NCBI RefSeq assembly: GCF_023242475.1
Contig: NZ_JALJFG010000031.1
Coordinates: 1 to 64,000, forward strand
Origin: Pseudomonas sp. MWU15-20650
GTDB taxonomy: Bacteria > Pseudomonadota > Gammaproteobacteria > Pseudomonadales > Pseudomonadaceae
DNA: 64,000 nucleotides
Reading direction: 5' to 3'
Made by a program: the position numbers and the translations under genes. Each line of letters begins with the position of its first letter. Position 1 is the stretch's first letter. This document shows, piece by piece, positions 50,544 through 61,427 of this stretch. The notes under the pieces are model-generated. The model did not search any database and was not told the origin of the DNA. It saw only the letters and a program-made list of their open reading frames with translations.

Positions 50544-51508
50544 GGACGCGGCGCATAAGCAAACACGTCGGCGCGCATCTGGTGCGCATCCATCCCGGCG
50601 TCGACCAGTGCATCCAGGGTGCCGTAGATCATCGCCGGCGAACCGCTGGCGTAGACATGCACGGCCTTGAGGTCGGCAATATCCTCGCACACCGCCTCAT
50701 GCAACAACCCGCAGCGCCCTTCCCAGCCGCACAGGTCGCTGACCACCTTGTGCAAGAACAGATTGGGCAGTTGCTGCCATTGCGCCCAATGCTCGATTTC
50801 GTAGAAGTCTTCCGGACGGCGCACGCCCCAATACAGATGCACCGGGTGCTTGAAACCGGAAGCACGGCAATGCTCGATCAGGCTGTGCATCTGCGCCATG
50901 CCGGTGCCGGCGGCGATCAACACCAGCGGTCCATCCGGCAACTCGGCCAGGTGAGTGTCGCCAAACGGCAACTCAACGCGAGCCATCTGGTTGCGTTGCA
51001 ACTGCTCCAGCAGGTTGCGTGCGCTGTCCTCGCGCGCCAGCACATGCAGTTCCAGCTCACGCCCGGAATGCGGCGCCGAGGCCAGGGAAAACGCCGACTT
51101 CTCGCCGTTCTCCCGCTCGATCATCAGGTATTGCCCCGCGTGATAACGCACCGCCTTGCCGGCCGGAGCGCGCAGGCGCACGCGCCACACATCGCCACCG
51201 ACTTCCACGCACTCACTCAATTGGCACGACAACTTGCGCAACGGCAACTCTCCCGGCGCCAGTACGCCATCCCACAACACAATGCAGTCTTCCAGCGGCT
51301 CGGCGATGCAGGTGAAGAACTCACCATGGTCGCGCACTTCACCGGCTTGCTGCACACGGCCTTCGACCAGCAGCGCGGCACATACGTGGCACACACCGTT
51401 GCGACACGCCTGGGGGCATTCGTAGCCCAGGCGACGTGCGCCTTCGAGGATTCGTTCGCCAGGGACCAGCTCCAGCACCGCGCCGGAAGGTTGCAGGGTT
51501 ACACGCAT
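50540..51508 (-). CDS. Ferredoxin-type NAD(P)H-flavin reductase (CDP-6-deoxyglucoseen reductase-like)
   Basis: This 322-residue protein combines an N-terminal plant-type 2Fe-2S domain with an FAD and an NAD(P)H domain. The cluster cysteines lie in CRNGVCHVC and FFTC. FAD and nucleotide motifs follow (YHAGQYLMIE and VLIAAGTGMAQMHSLIEHC). The ATG at 51508 overlaps the ubiD TGA (TGATG), so it is coupled to ubiD. Adjacent reduction of prenyl-FMN or another flavin for UbiD/UbiX is tempting but unproven. Confidence 0.85.
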   Translation of the reverse strand: MRVTLQPSGAVLELVPGERILEGARRLGYECPQACRNGVCHVCAALLVEGRVQQAGEVRDHGEFFTCIAEPLEDCIVLWDGVLAPGELPLRKLSCQLSECVEVGGDVWRVRLRAPAGKAVRYHAGQYLMIERENGEKSAFSLASAPHSGRELELHVLAREDSARNLLEQLQRNQMARVELPFGDTHLAELPDGPLVLIAAGTGMAQMHSLIEHCRASGFKHPVHLYWGVRRPEDFYEIEHWAQWQQLPNLFLHKVVSDLCGWEGRCGLLHEAVCEDIADLKAVHVYASGSPAMIYGTLDALVDAGMDAHQMRADVFAYAPRP

Positions 51509-52974
51509 CAATCTATTCCCAATTCTTTCCAGATCGCATCGACACGTGCCGTGACGGCTTCATCCTTGACGATTACCCGGCCCCACTCGCGAGTGGTCTC
51601 ACCCGGCCATTTGTGGGTGGCATCCAGGCCCATTTTCGAACCCAGGCCCGACACCGGCGAGGCAAAGTCGAGGTAGTCGATGGGGGTGTTATCGATCATC
51701 ACCGTATCGCGCTTGGGGTCCATGCGCGTGGTGATGGCCCAGATCACGTCGTTCCAGTCGCGGGCGTTGATGTCGTCGTCGGTAACGATAACGAACTTGG
51801 TATACATGAACTGTCGCAAAAACGACCACACACCCAGCATTACCCGCTTGGCATGGCCAGGGTACGACTTTTTCATGGTCACGATGGCCATGCGATACGA
51901 ACAGCCTTCGGGCGGCAGGTAGAAGTCGGTGATTTCCGGGAACTGCTTCTGCAGGATCGGCACGAACACCTCGTTCAGCGCGACACCCAGAATAGCGGGC
52001 TCATCCGGCGGACGGCCGGTGTAGGTGCTGTGGTAGATCGGCTTGATCCGATGGGTGATGCGCTCAACGGTGAACACCGGGAAGCTGTCGACTTCATTGT
52101 AATAGCCGGTATGGTCGCCGTAAGGACCTTCATCGGCCATCTCGCCTGGATGAATCACGCCTTCGAGGATGATTTCAGCGGTGGCCGGCACTTGCAGGTC
52201 ATTACCGCGGCACTTCACCAGCTCTGTACGGTTGCCCCGCAACAGGCCGGCGAAGGCGTATTCGGACAGGCTGTCAGGCACGGGTGTCACCGCGCCGAGG
52301 ATGGTCGCCGGGTCTGCACCCAGGGCCACCGAAACCGGGAATGGCTTGCCGGGGTGTTTTTCGCACCACTCACGGTAGTCCAGGGCACCGCCACGGTGGC
52401 TCAACCAACGCATGATCACTTTGTTACGGCCAATCACTTGCTGCCGGTAGATGCCGAGGTTCTGGCGATCCTTGTTCGGGCCCTTGGTGACGGTCAGGCC
52501 CCAGGTGATCAGCGGGCCAACATCGCCAGGCCAGCAGGTCTGCACCGGGAGCATGGCCAGGTCGACATCATCACCCTCGATGACCACTTCCTGGCACACC
52601 GCGTCCTTGACCACCTTGGGGGCCATGGCAATGATCTTGCGGAAGATCGGCAGCTTCGACCAAGCGTCCTTCAAGCCCTTGGGTGGCTCGGGCTCCTTGA
52701 GAAAGGCCAGCAGCTTGCCAATCTCGCGCAGCTCGCTCACCGATTCGGCGCCCATGCCGAAGGCCACACGGTCGGGGGTGCCGAACAGGTTGCCAAGCAC
52801 CGGGATATCAAAGCCGGTCGGGTTTTCGAACAGCAGCGCCGGGCCCTTGTTACGCAAGGTGCGGTCGCAAATCTCAGTCATTTCCAGTACCGGTGAAATC
52901 GGCATCTGGATACGTTTCAACTCTCCGCGCTGCTCAAGTTGCTGCACGAAATCCCGAAGATCCTTGAATTTCAT
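51508..52974 (-). CDS. ubiD: 3-octaprenyl-4-hydroxybenzoate carboxy-lyase (UbiD)
   Basis: This 488-residue decarboxylase removes the carboxyl group of prenylated 4-hydroxybenzoate using prenylated FMN. It begins MKFKDLRDFVQQLEQRGELK, the family start; a GTG four codons upstream is less likely. The catalytic segment with ADEGPYGDHTGYYN and the metal site residues are present. It is followed directly by the reductase gene. Confidence 0.93.
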   Translation of the reverse strand: MKFKDLRDFVQQLEQRGELKRIQMPISPVLEMTEICDRTLRNKGPALLFENPTGFDIPVLGNLFGTPDRVAFGMGAESVSELREIGKLLAFLKEPEPPKGLKDAWSKLPIFRKIIAMAPKVVKDAVCQEVVIEGDDVDLAMLPVQTCWPGDVGPLITWGLTVTKGPNKDRQNLGIYRQQVIGRNKVIMRWLSHRGGALDYREWCEKHPGKPFPVSVALGADPATILGAVTPVPDSLSEYAFAGLLRGNRTELVKCRGNDLQVPATAEIILEGVIHPGEMADEGPYGDHTGYYNEVDSFPVFTVERITHRIKPIYHSTYTGRPPDEPAILGVALNEVFVPILQKQFPEITDFYLPPEGCSYRMAIVTMKKSYPGHAKRVMLGVWSFLRQFMYTKFVIVTDDDINARDWNDVIWAITTRMDPKRDTVMIDNTPIDYLDFASPVSGLGSKMGLDATHKWPGETTREWGRVIVKDEAVTARVDAIWKELGID

Positions 52975-53033
52975 TAACCATGCCACCCGTAAAATAGGCG
53001 TACATCCTACCTGCTCTGAGGGCGGCTGGCAGC

Positions 53034-55013
53034 TTAATTGGCGGTTAGCCCTCGTGATTGCAGCGAACGGAACAACGGCTCCAGGAACGCCTCCACGTAC
53101 CGCGCGCCCACGTCAGAGAGGTGGTTATCATCGGTGTACAGGGCTCGACCATTGAGTTCAACACGGCACAAGCCATCGGCGCCGCACAACTGGGGCGCAG
53201 GGTCTAGCACCGCCACACCATTGTCGGCAGCCGCCAGCTCGTCAAACAGCTGAGTGATAAAGGCCTGGCGCTTCACATGCTCGGCCACGGGGAGCCCTTC
53301 ACCGTCCACCGGCCGATTCAGCATCGCCAAGCGGCTCAGACGGTAAGGTACGATGATTTCCTGCAGCGGTGCCTCCTTGACCAGCCAGACCCGATGCCCA
53401 GCCGCGCGCAACCCTTGGATGCGCTCGCGCAGGCCCTGGGCGAGCCGCTGCTCGGCGACGGCACGCACGTACTTACCGGTACGGGGATCCTTGAGTGCAC
53501 GCTCCTTGTCCCCCGACATTTGCCCATAAAGGTACAAGCTCCAGCGTGCCACCAGCACCACATCGCTGAAGGTTTCTTCGCCCACGGCCTTCTCGACGCG
53601 CTGATTGAACTGCGCGCACGAGGCATTATTTTCCAAACCATCCAAAGGCACGCAGCCGGAGAAACTCGCTTCTAACAGACTGATTTCGTGGCGCTGGGCG
53701 CTTTCCTTGAACGCCGGAATCAGCACGGTGGCATGGCTGTCGCCCCATACCAGCACCGACGCCGAGCCGCTTTGACCGAAATGGCAGAATAGGCGCTCAT
53801 CGGGTGTGTCCTTATCAGCCATACACGCCATCAGGTCCGGGCTCCAAGTCTTCGCCTCGGCATAACGTAGCGCCTGCTCGGACAAGCGAGAAGGCACCCC
53901 GTTGGAAGTGCGTATCGTCACACCGGTCAAGCCCAGGCACAGAATGCCGACGCCGGCGCCTGCCAGGATCGCCCCGCGCCCGGCGAGCAAGCGCTTTTCT
54001 CGAAACGGCGTTTCGATGAAGCGCCAGGACAGATAACCCAGCACCAACGAGAGCAGCATCAGACCCGCCAGCTCCCACCCGTTCAAGCCATCCACCGCGG
54101 CATAGCGGGCATAAACGAACACCGGCCAGTGCCAGAGGTACCAGGAATAAGAGATCAGCCCGATGCCTACCATCAGCCGCGAACTCAACAGGCGTCCGAC
54201 CCAGGTGTGCTGCTGCCCGTTGGCCCAGATCAAGCCGACCACGCCCAGCACCGGCAATAGGGCAGACGCGCCCGGGAATGGCGTAGTCGCGTCAAAGCCC
54301 AATACAGCGATCAGGATCAAAGCCATGGAGACCAGGCTCACCCCTTGGGCCAGGGCTGGCGAGGCACGCCAGTCACGCATGGGCATCACTGCGAGCATGG
54401 CGCCCGCCAGCAACTCCCAGGCCCGCAGGTGCAGGAGGAAAAACGCCTTCTGAGGCTCATGGGCAACCGCCCAGACGCTCATGCCAAAAGACCCCAGCAA
54501 CACTGCGAACAACGCCAGGCGCCAGTGTTTCAAACGGCTGGAAAGCAACGTCAGCAGCAACGGGAAGACAATGTAGAACTGTTCTTCCACCGCCAGCGAC
54601 CACGTATGCAGCAAGGGCTTGATGTCTGAAGACACATCGAAGTAGCCATGCTGGCGGGAAAACAGCAGGTTAGAGGTAAATATCACCTGATAGTGCGCGG
54701 ACCGCCCCAGCTCTTCATAGTCCTTGGGTGCCAACAAAAACCAGCCCACTGCCAGTGTCGCCGCCATCATTACGAACAACGCGGGCAAGATACGCCGCGC
54801 GCGTCGAGCCCAGAAGTCGATGAAACTGAAGCGCCCGGCCTGGCGCTCGCGCCAAATAATGGACGTGATCAAAAAACCGGAAATGACGAAGAACACGTCA
54901 ACGCCAACGAAGCCGCCGGTAATGCCAGGAACGCCGAAGTGGAACAACACGACAGCGAGGACTGCGATAGCGCGCAGGCCATCGATGTCTCTTCGGTAAG
55001 CAAGAGTGGTCAT
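53034..55013 (-). CDS. OafA-type O-acyltransferase with C-terminal SGNH domain
   Basis: This 659-residue inner-membrane protein has about ten spans in its acyltransferase-3 domain (residues 1 to about 345) and a periplasmic SGNH hydrolase-like domain after it. The start YRRDIDGLRAIAVLAVVLFH and the motif RRARRILPALF are standard. The SGNH part keeps GDSHATVLIPAF and the Asp-His pair in TDDNHLSDVGARY. Such enzymes acetylate O-antigen or other surface glycans. It has no glycan genes beside it. Confidence 0.9.
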   Translation of the reverse strand: MTTLAYRRDIDGLRAIAVLAVVLFHFGVPGITGGFVGVDVFFVISGFLITSIIWRERQAGRFSFIDFWARRARRILPALFVMMAATLAVGWFLLAPKDYEELGRSAHYQVIFTSNLLFSRQHGYFDVSSDIKPLLHTWSLAVEEQFYIVFPLLLTLLSSRLKHWRLALFAVLLGSFGMSVWAVAHEPQKAFFLLHLRAWELLAGAMLAVMPMRDWRASPALAQGVSLVSMALILIAVLGFDATTPFPGASALLPVLGVVGLIWANGQQHTWVGRLLSSRLMVGIGLISYSWYLWHWPVFVYARYAAVDGLNGWELAGLMLLSLVLGYLSWRFIETPFREKRLLAGRGAILAGAGVGILCLGLTGVTIRTSNGVPSRLSEQALRYAEAKTWSPDLMACMADKDTPDERLFCHFGQSGSASVLVWGDSHATVLIPAFKESAQRHEISLLEASFSGCVPLDGLENNASCAQFNQRVEKAVGEETFSDVVLVARWSLYLYGQMSGDKERALKDPRTGKYVRAVAEQRLAQGLRERIQGLRAAGHRVWLVKEAPLQEIIVPYRLSRLAMLNRPVDGEGLPVAEHVKRQAFITQLFDELAAADNGVAVLDPAPQLCGADGLCRVELNGRALYTDDNHLSDVGARYVEAFLEPLFRSLQSRGLTAN

Positions 55014-55117
55014 AAGAAGTTGGTTAGTCTGGTGCGAAAGGGAATAAGCGTGGCCGCGTGTTCAATTTTTGTTACTTAACCGACACTTATGCCACAGAAA
55101 GTGCACAATCTCGACGC

Positions 55118-55152
55118 AAAAAAATGGCGCCCCTGAGGGGCGCCATTTTTTC
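55118..55152 (-). terminator. Intrinsic terminator of rho
   Basis: ATGGCGCCCC and GGGGCGCCAT pair around TGA, with seven A and six T on either side. It lies 18 bases past the rho stop and can also serve the opposite strand. Confidence 0.92.
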
Positions 55153-55169
55153 GGACCTGAAACGCGGTA

Positions 55170-56429
<1,260 letters not shown>

Positions 56430-56463
56430 ATAGGAATGACGTAATCATTTATGGAGGGGGGAA

Positions 56464-56482
56464 ATTAAGCTTTTGGCTTAAT
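56464..56482 (-). promoter_or_regulatory. Palindrome in the rho leader
   Basis: ATTAAGC (56464-56470) and GCTTAAT (56476-56482) form a 7-bp stem around TTTTG, 35 bases before the rho ATG. rho genes are often autoregulated in their leaders; whether this hairpin is involved is unknown. Confidence 0.4.
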
Positions 56483-56624
56483 GAGGCCGCGCCGCAGAGA
56501 AGGCGACAGGATCGCGTACTAATCGAAAAGGAATGCGTCGGCGACGGCTTGCAGGGGGCAGTGGAGAAACCAGTGCGGGGCCGAATGTACCACCTGAGTT
56601 TCGGAGCGTCTAGCCCTGTTTAAC

Positions 56625-56655
56625 GAAAAAGCCCCGCTATTTGCGGGGCTTTTTT
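56625..56655 (-). terminator. Intrinsic terminator of trxA
   Basis: AAAAAGCCCCGC and GCGGGGCTTTTTT pair around TATTT. It begins nine bases past the trxA stop and separates trxA from the rho leader. Confidence 0.92.
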
Positions 56656-56663
56656 GACGACGA

Positions 56664-56993
56664 TTAGATGTGCGCGTCGAGGAAAGCTTGCAGCTGGGAC
56701 TTCGACAGCGCGCCCACTTTAGTGGCTTCGACGTTGCCGTTCTTGAACAGCATCAGCGTAGGAATACCGCGCACGCCATGCTTGGCAGGGGTTTCCTGAT
56801 TGTCGTCGATATTCAGCTTGGCAATGGTCAGCTTGCCTTCGTAGGTGGTTGCAATGTCGTCCAGGACAGGAGCGATCATTTTGCAAGGGCCACACCATTC
56901 AGCCCAGTAGTCAACCAGCACCGGGCCTTGAGCCTTGAGTACTTCGGCCTCAAAGGTCGCGTCGGTGACGTGCTTGATAAGATCGTTGCTCAT
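56664..56993 (-). CDS. trxA: Thioredoxin 1 (TrxA)
   Basis: This 109-residue cytoplasmic thiol reductase has the active site WCGPC in VDYWAEWCGPCKM and the cis-Pro GIPTLMLF. The ATG at 56993 follows CCGGAG; the 14 upstream codons of open frame are leader. It precedes rho on the same strand, as in other pseudomonads, with its own terminator between. Confidence 0.96.
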   Translation of the reverse strand: MSNDLIKHVTDATFEAEVLKAQGPVLVDYWAEWCGPCKMIAPVLDDIATTYEGKLTIAKLNIDDNQETPAKHGVRGIPTLMLFKNGNVEATKVGALSKSQLQAFLDAHI

Positions 56994-57113
56994 GGATGTC
57001 TCCGGATTGTAAGCAAAAAAAACGTTGCCCATCATAGCCGCCCTTCCCCCGTTCAGGAAGCCGCCTCTGATTGAGTCTTGCTATGGTGGTGCATGAGTTT
57101 AGGTATGGCGCAA

Positions 57114-57809
57114 TCACGGCGCCGCAGGCATCACAAACGCTATGCCCGTTCGCAACGCCGCATTGCGTACGTGTTCCTGCATGGTTTTCTGTGCTGCCGC
57201 ACTGGCGCGGCGAGCCAGGGCGCGCAGGATCTTGCGATGCTCTTGCCAGGTTTCCATGGCCCGTTCCGGCCGGATGAACGGTAACTTCTGGCTCTCCAGG
57301 AACACCTCGGCACTGGCACTGAGGATGCTCACCATCGCCTGGTTACCGCTGGCCAGCAGGATGCGCTGGTGAAACTCGAAGTCCAGCCGGGCGGCCGCGT
57401 CGAAGTCCCCGGCCTTGAGCACCTGGCGCATCGCCTCGACATTGTCTTGCAAGCGGTCCAGATCATCGGTCGTCAAGGTCACCGCCGCCAACCCGGCGGC
57501 AAACCCTTCAAGGGCGTAACGCAACTGGAAGATATCCAGCGGTGTAGCCTGCGCCGCAAAGGGCCAGGCGAACCCCGGCGATTCTTCAGCCGCCTGTACA
57601 AACACACCTTTACCCGGCTGCACGCTCACCACTCCCAGCGCACTGAGGGATGACAACGCCTCGCGCAAAGACGCCCGGCTCACGCCCAATTGCACGGCCA
57701 GGTCACGCTGGGACGGTAAGGCATCGCCCGGCCCGAAACCGTGCTCCTTGATCAGTTTGCGAATGGCCTGCAAGGCCGCTTCCGGTACGGCTTGGGCGAT
57801 GGAATTCAT
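57114..57809 (-). CDS. GntR/FadR-family transcriptional regulator
   Basis: This 231-residue regulator has an N-terminal winged helix-turn-helix (about residues 10-75, LPSQRDLAVQLGVSRASLRE and GVVSVQPGKGVFV) and a C-terminal all-helical FCD domain. The ATG at 57809 gives family length. It is divergent from an amino-acid ABC operon across 255 bases and probably represses it. It ends close to trxA. Confidence 0.87.
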   Translation of the reverse strand: MNSIAQAVPEAALQAIRKLIKEHGFGPGDALPSQRDLAVQLGVSRASLREALSSLSALGVVSVQPGKGVFVQAAEESPGFAWPFAAQATPLDIFQLRYALEGFAAGLAAVTLTTDDLDRLQDNVEAMRQVLKAGDFDAAARLDFEFHQRILLASGNQAMVSILSASAEVFLESQKLPFIRPERAMETWQEHRKILRALARRASAAAQKTMQEHVRNAALRTGIAFVMPAAP

Positions 57810-58064
57810 AAAAAACTCAAGGTTCCAGTCAACTGAGCGGCTAGTTGTAAAGCTATTCGCAGCTGACGGCAAGCCACGCCCCAAAGGGGCTCGCGGGGTT
57901 TTATCGACGCTCGAAAAGAGTGCGAAAACCGCGAGCACTGTTCAGACCAGTATGACCACCACGGCTCAACAAACTCCGGCCTCGCAGGCCATTCACGAGG
58001 TGCTGGCATGGGCTGTGCACTGAGCAAACTCAGAAAATTCCTTCGCCCTTCTCGGAGAGTTGCC

Positions 58065-58850
58065 ATGACCAAGCGCTACAGCGCCCTGCTCACTGCCTTG
58101 TTTGCCAGCCTGATGCTGAGCCAGGCACCCGCCCAGGCCAATGGTCTGGACGATATCGTTACCCGTGGCACGCTCAAGGTCGCCGTGCCCCAGGACTTCC
58201 CGCCGTTTGGCTCGGTCGGCCCGGACATGAAGCCACGCGGCCTGGACATCGACACCGCCAAGCTGCTCGCCGAGCAACTCAAGGTCAAGCTGGAGCTGAC
58301 CCCGGTCAACAGCACCAACCGCATTCCATTCCTCACCACCGGCAAGGTCGACCTGGTGATTTCAAGCCTGGGCAAGAACGCCGAGCGCGAAAAGGTCATC
58401 GACTTCTCCACGGCCTACGCACCGTTCTACCTCGCGGTGTTCGGCCCGCCTGACGCTGCCGTCAGCCATATCGAAGACCTCAAGGGCAAGACCATCAGTG
58501 TGACCCGAGGCGCCATCGAGGACATCGAGCTGACCGCCGTGGCCCCCAAGGAGGCGACTATCAAGCGCTTTGAAGACAACAACTCGACCATCGCCGCTTA
58601 CCTCGCCGGCCAGGTCGACCTGATCGCCAGCGGCAACGTGGTGATGGTGGCGATCAGCGAACGCAGCCCGAAACGCGTACCGGCGCTCAAAGTAAAACTC
58701 AAGGACTCACCGGTGTACGTCGGTGTGAACAAGAACGAGCCAGCGCTGCTGGAGAAGGTCAACCAGATCCTGGTCGCGGCCAAGGCTGACGGCAGCCTGG
58801 AAAAGAACGCGATGCAATGGCTTAAAGAGCCGTTGCCTGCTGATCTCTGA
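58065..58850 (+). CDS. Periplasmic amino-acid-binding protein of a polar amino acid ABC transporter
   Basis: This 261-residue secreted binding protein has a signal peptide (LLTALFASLMLSQAPAQA, then NGLDDIV) and the family-3 solute-binding fold (GTLKVAVPQDFPPFGSVG, GLDIDTAKLLAEQL). The ATG at 58065 follows CGGAG; the longer frame lacks a signal. It is the first gene of a complete four-gene transporter. The ligand is not clear; glutamate, glutamine or ectoine-like compounds are typical for this class. Confidence 0.88.
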   Translation: MTKRYSALLTALFASLMLSQAPAQANGLDDIVTRGTLKVAVPQDFPPFGSVGPDMKPRGLDIDTAKLLAEQLKVKLELTPVNSTNRIPFLTTGKVDLVISSLGKNAEREKVIDFSTAYAPFYLAVFGPPDAAVSHIEDLKGKTISVTRGAIEDIELTAVAPKEATIKRFEDNNSTIAAYLAGQVDLIASGNVVMVAISERSPKRVPALKVKLKDSPVYVGVNKNEPALLEKVNQILVAAKADGSLEKNAMQWLKEPLPADL

Positions 58851-58864
58851 AGCGGAACTGAGTG

Positions 58865-59533
58865 ATGGCCTATCAATTCGACTTTTTGCCGGTGCTCGCC
58901 AACACCGACCTGCTGTTGCGTGGCGCGCTGTTCACCCTTGAGCTGACAGCCATCGGCGCCATTCTGGGGGTCGCCTTGGGTACCGTCGGCGCCGTGGTCA
59001 GGGCCTGGAAAATCCAGCCGTTCGCCTGGTTCTTCGGTATGTATGTCGAGTTGATCCGCAACACGCCGTTCCTGGTGCAGTTGTTCTTCATCTTCTTCGG
59101 CTTGCCATCTTTGGGGCTGAAAATTACCGAGTGGCAAGCCGCCGTATTGGCGATGGTGATTAACCTGGGGGCTTACTCCACCGAGATCATCCGCGCCGGT
59201 ATCCAGGCCATACCTCGCGGCCAGCTGGAAGCCGCTGCCGCACTGGCGATGACGCGCTTCGAAGCGTTCCGCCATGTGGTGCTGCTGCCGGCGCTGGGCA
59301 AGGTGTGGCCGGCCTTGAGCAGCCAGATCATCATTGTGATGCTCGGTTCGGCGGTGTGCTCACAGATCGCAACGCAAGAGCTGAGTTTTGCTGCCAACTT
59401 TATCCAGTCGCGTAACTTCCGTGCGTTCGAAACCTACGCACTGACCACCCTGGTGTACCTGTGCATGGCGCTGATGATTCGCCAGTTGCTCAACTGGGTT
59501 GGCCGCCGGTTTGTGATGAGGAACAGCCGATGA
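58865..59533 (+). CDS. Amino acid ABC transporter permease 1
   Basis: This 222-residue inner-membrane permease of the HisM/GlnP type has spans beginning ELTAIGAILGVALGTVGAVV, the motif ELIRNTPFLVQLFFIFFG and an EAA loop with EAAAALAMTRFEAFRHV. It starts 14 bases after the binding-protein gene. A GTG one codon earlier is possible. Its stop overlaps the next start (ATGA). Confidence 0.9.
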   Translation: MAYQFDFLPVLANTDLLLRGALFTLELTAIGAILGVALGTVGAVVRAWKIQPFAWFFGMYVELIRNTPFLVQLFFIFFGLPSLGLKITEWQAAVLAMVINLGAYSTEIIRAGIQAIPRGQLEAAAALAMTRFEAFRHVVLLPALGKVWPALSSQIIIVMLGSAVCSQIATQELSFAANFIQSRNFRAFETYALTTLVYLCMALMIRQLLNWVGRRFVMRNSR

Positions 59534-60180
59534 GTGATTTTTCCTTCTGGGACATCGTGCGTAACCTCGCCACCGGCCTGCAGTGGACACTGCTGCTGTC
59601 GCTGGTCGCGTTTGTCGGTGGCGGCCTGACTGGCTTGCTGGTGATGACGATGCGCATCAGCCGCAACGCCTTCGCGCGCAATGTCGCTCGTACCTATATC
59701 GAACTGTTCCAAGGCACGCCGCTGCTGATGCAACTGTTCCTGGTGTTTTTCGGCATCGCCTTGTTGGGGGTGGATATTTCGCCCTGGCTGGCAGCGGCGA
59801 TTGCCCTGACGCTGTTTACCAGCGCCTACCTCGCCGAGATCTGGCGCGGCTGCGTCGATTCCATCGCCCACGGGCAATGGGAGGCGTCGGCCAGCCTGGC
59901 GCTGAATCCACTTGAACAACTGCGCTACGTGATCCTGCCCCAGGCCCTGCGGATTGCCGTGGCACCCACCGTGGGTTTCTCGGTGCAGGTGGTCAAAGGC
60001 ACGGCCGTCACCTCGATCATCGGTTTCACGGAGCTGACCAAGACCGGCGGCATGCTCGCCAACGCTACCTTCGAGCCCTTTATGGTCTACGGCCTGGTGG
60101 CCCTCGGTTACTTCCTGCTCTGCTACCCCTTGTCCCTCAGTGCTCGCTACCTGGAAAGGAAACTGCATGCCTCTGCTTAG
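59530..60180 (+). CDS. Amino acid ABC transporter permease 2
   Basis: This 216-residue permease is a paralogue of the previous gene and probably forms a heterodimer with it. It has the motif ELFQGTPLLMQLFLVFFG and EASASLALNPLEQLRYV in the EAA loop. Its start is coupled to the stop of permease 1, and its own 3' end overlaps the ATPase gene by 14 bases. Confidence 0.9.
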   Translation: MSDFSFWDIVRNLATGLQWTLLLSLVAFVGGGLTGLLVMTMRISRNAFARNVARTYIELFQGTPLLMQLFLVFFGIALLGVDISPWLAAAIALTLFTSAYLAEIWRGCVDSIAHGQWEASASLALNPLEQLRYVILPQALRIAVAPTVGFSVQVVKGTAVTSIIGFTELTKTGGMLANATFEPFMVYGLVALGYFLLCYPLSLSARYLERKLHASA

Positions 60181-60904
60181 AATTTCCGCCCTGCATAAGT
60201 ACTACGGCGATCACCACGTACTCAAGGGCATTGACCTGACGGTAGAAGAAGGCCAGGTGGTGGCGATCATCGGCCGCAGCGGCTCGGGTAAGTCCACCTT
60301 GCTACGGACCCTCAACGGGCTGGAGTCGATCAACGATGGCGTGATCGAAGTCGATGGCGAATACCTCGACGCCGCCCGCGCCGACCTGCGTAGCCTGCGA
60401 CAAAAAGTCGGCATGGTGTTCCAGCAGTTCAACCTGTTCCCGCACCTCACGGTGGGCGAGAACGTGATGCTCGCGCCGCAAGTGGTACAGAAAGTACCCA
60501 AGGCCAAGGCGGCACAGCTGGCAAGGCAGATGCTGGAACGGGTCGGGCTGGGCGAGAAGTTCGATGCATTCCCCGATCGGCTGTCCGGCGGCCAACAACA
60601 GCGTGTCGCCATTGCCCGTGCGCTGGCCATGTCACCCAAGGTACTGCTGTGTGACGAAATCACCTCGGCCCTGGACCCGGAGCTGGTCAATGAAGTGCTC
60701 AGCGTGGTGCGCCAACTGGCGCAGGACGGCATGACCCTGATCATGGTGACCCACGAAATGCGCTTCGCCCGGGAAGTCGGCGACAAGCTGGTGTTCATGC
60801 ACCAGGGCAAGGTGCACGAAGTAGGTGACCCCAAGGTGTTGTTCGCCAACCCGCGAACCCCCGAATTCGCCAATTTCATTGGCTCGGTGGAACAGCCAGG
60901 CTGA
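60167..60904 (+). CDS. Amino acid ABC transporter ATP-binding protein
   Basis: This 245-residue ATPase of the HisP/GlnQ class has Walker A GRSGSGKST, LSGGQQQRVAIARALAM and the Walker B region LLCDEITSALDPE. The ATG at 60167 follows GGAAAGGA within permease 2. It completes the transporter. Its last 29 bases overlap the 3' end of the converging fimbrial gene. Confidence 0.93.
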   Translation: MPLLRISALHKYYGDHHVLKGIDLTVEEGQVVAIIGRSGSGKSTLLRTLNGLESINDGVIEVDGEYLDAARADLRSLRQKVGMVFQQFNLFPHLTVGENVMLAPQVVQKVPKAKAAQLARQMLERVGLGEKFDAFPDRLSGGQQQRVAIARALAMSPKVLLCDEITSALDPELVNEVLSVVRQLAQDGMTLIMVTHEMRFAREVGDKLVFMHQGKVHEVGDPKVLFANPRTPEFANFIGSVEQPG

Positions 60905-61427
60905 CCAGTTCGAAACTGCCCACCCCTTCCATTTGCATCTCGCGGCGCACCTCCAAGGCGTCGGTGGACAACTCGGTGTCGATATCGACCTGGACGGTGA
61001 GTCGTCGGCCTACCACCGGGCTGCCTGCTGCGCGCGCGACCAAGGTGTGCCCAGGCAGCAACTGCCCGCTTCCAGACTCGCCTGGCAAGTATGCAGCCGA
61101 CCAGCCGACGACACGCCCGTCTACCTGCGCGTGTGTGAGACTCAGCCGAAAACGTCCGTTTCGACCGAAGCGAAACCCCTGGCCGTCGGCTGCGACCCCG
61201 ACAAAACGCAACGCCATGCCCGCGGGCTCAGTGCAAAGCACGCTCACACGCAACGAGCGAGTCGCGAGCGCCATGGCGGGCCCTTCGACAACAGCATCCC
61301 GGCGTATGACGCCATAGTCGACGCGTGGCTGACTCACCGATAGGCGGCAGTTTTCAGCCCGCGCATCCGGCGCTGCCAGCAGCGAGCAGAGCAGCACCCA
61401 AGGCAGGTTGTTGAGCCTAGCGACCAT
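60876..61427 (-). CDS. Minor fimbrial/adhesin-type protein (DUF1120-like)
   Basis: This 183-residue secreted protein has a signal peptide (LPWVLLCSLLAAPDARA, then ENCRLSV) and a single-domain beta-sandwich look (SVSQPRVDYGVI; FRLSLTHAQVDGRVVGW). The N-terminal cysteine and the VDYG motif suit fimbrial subunits of the DUF1120 type. The ATG overlaps the usher stop by 11 bases, so it is coupled to the usher. It is the last gene of the cluster and may be a tip or termination subunit. Confidence 0.65.
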   Translation of the reverse strand: MVARLNNLPWVLLCSLLAAPDARAENCRLSVSQPRVDYGVIRRDAVVEGPAMALATRSLRVSVLCTEPAGMALRFVGVAADGQGFRFGRNGRFRLSLTHAQVDGRVVGWSAAYLPGESGSGQLLPGHTLVARAAGSPVVGRRLTVQVDIDTELSTDALEVRREMQMEGVGSFELVSLAVPPSQ

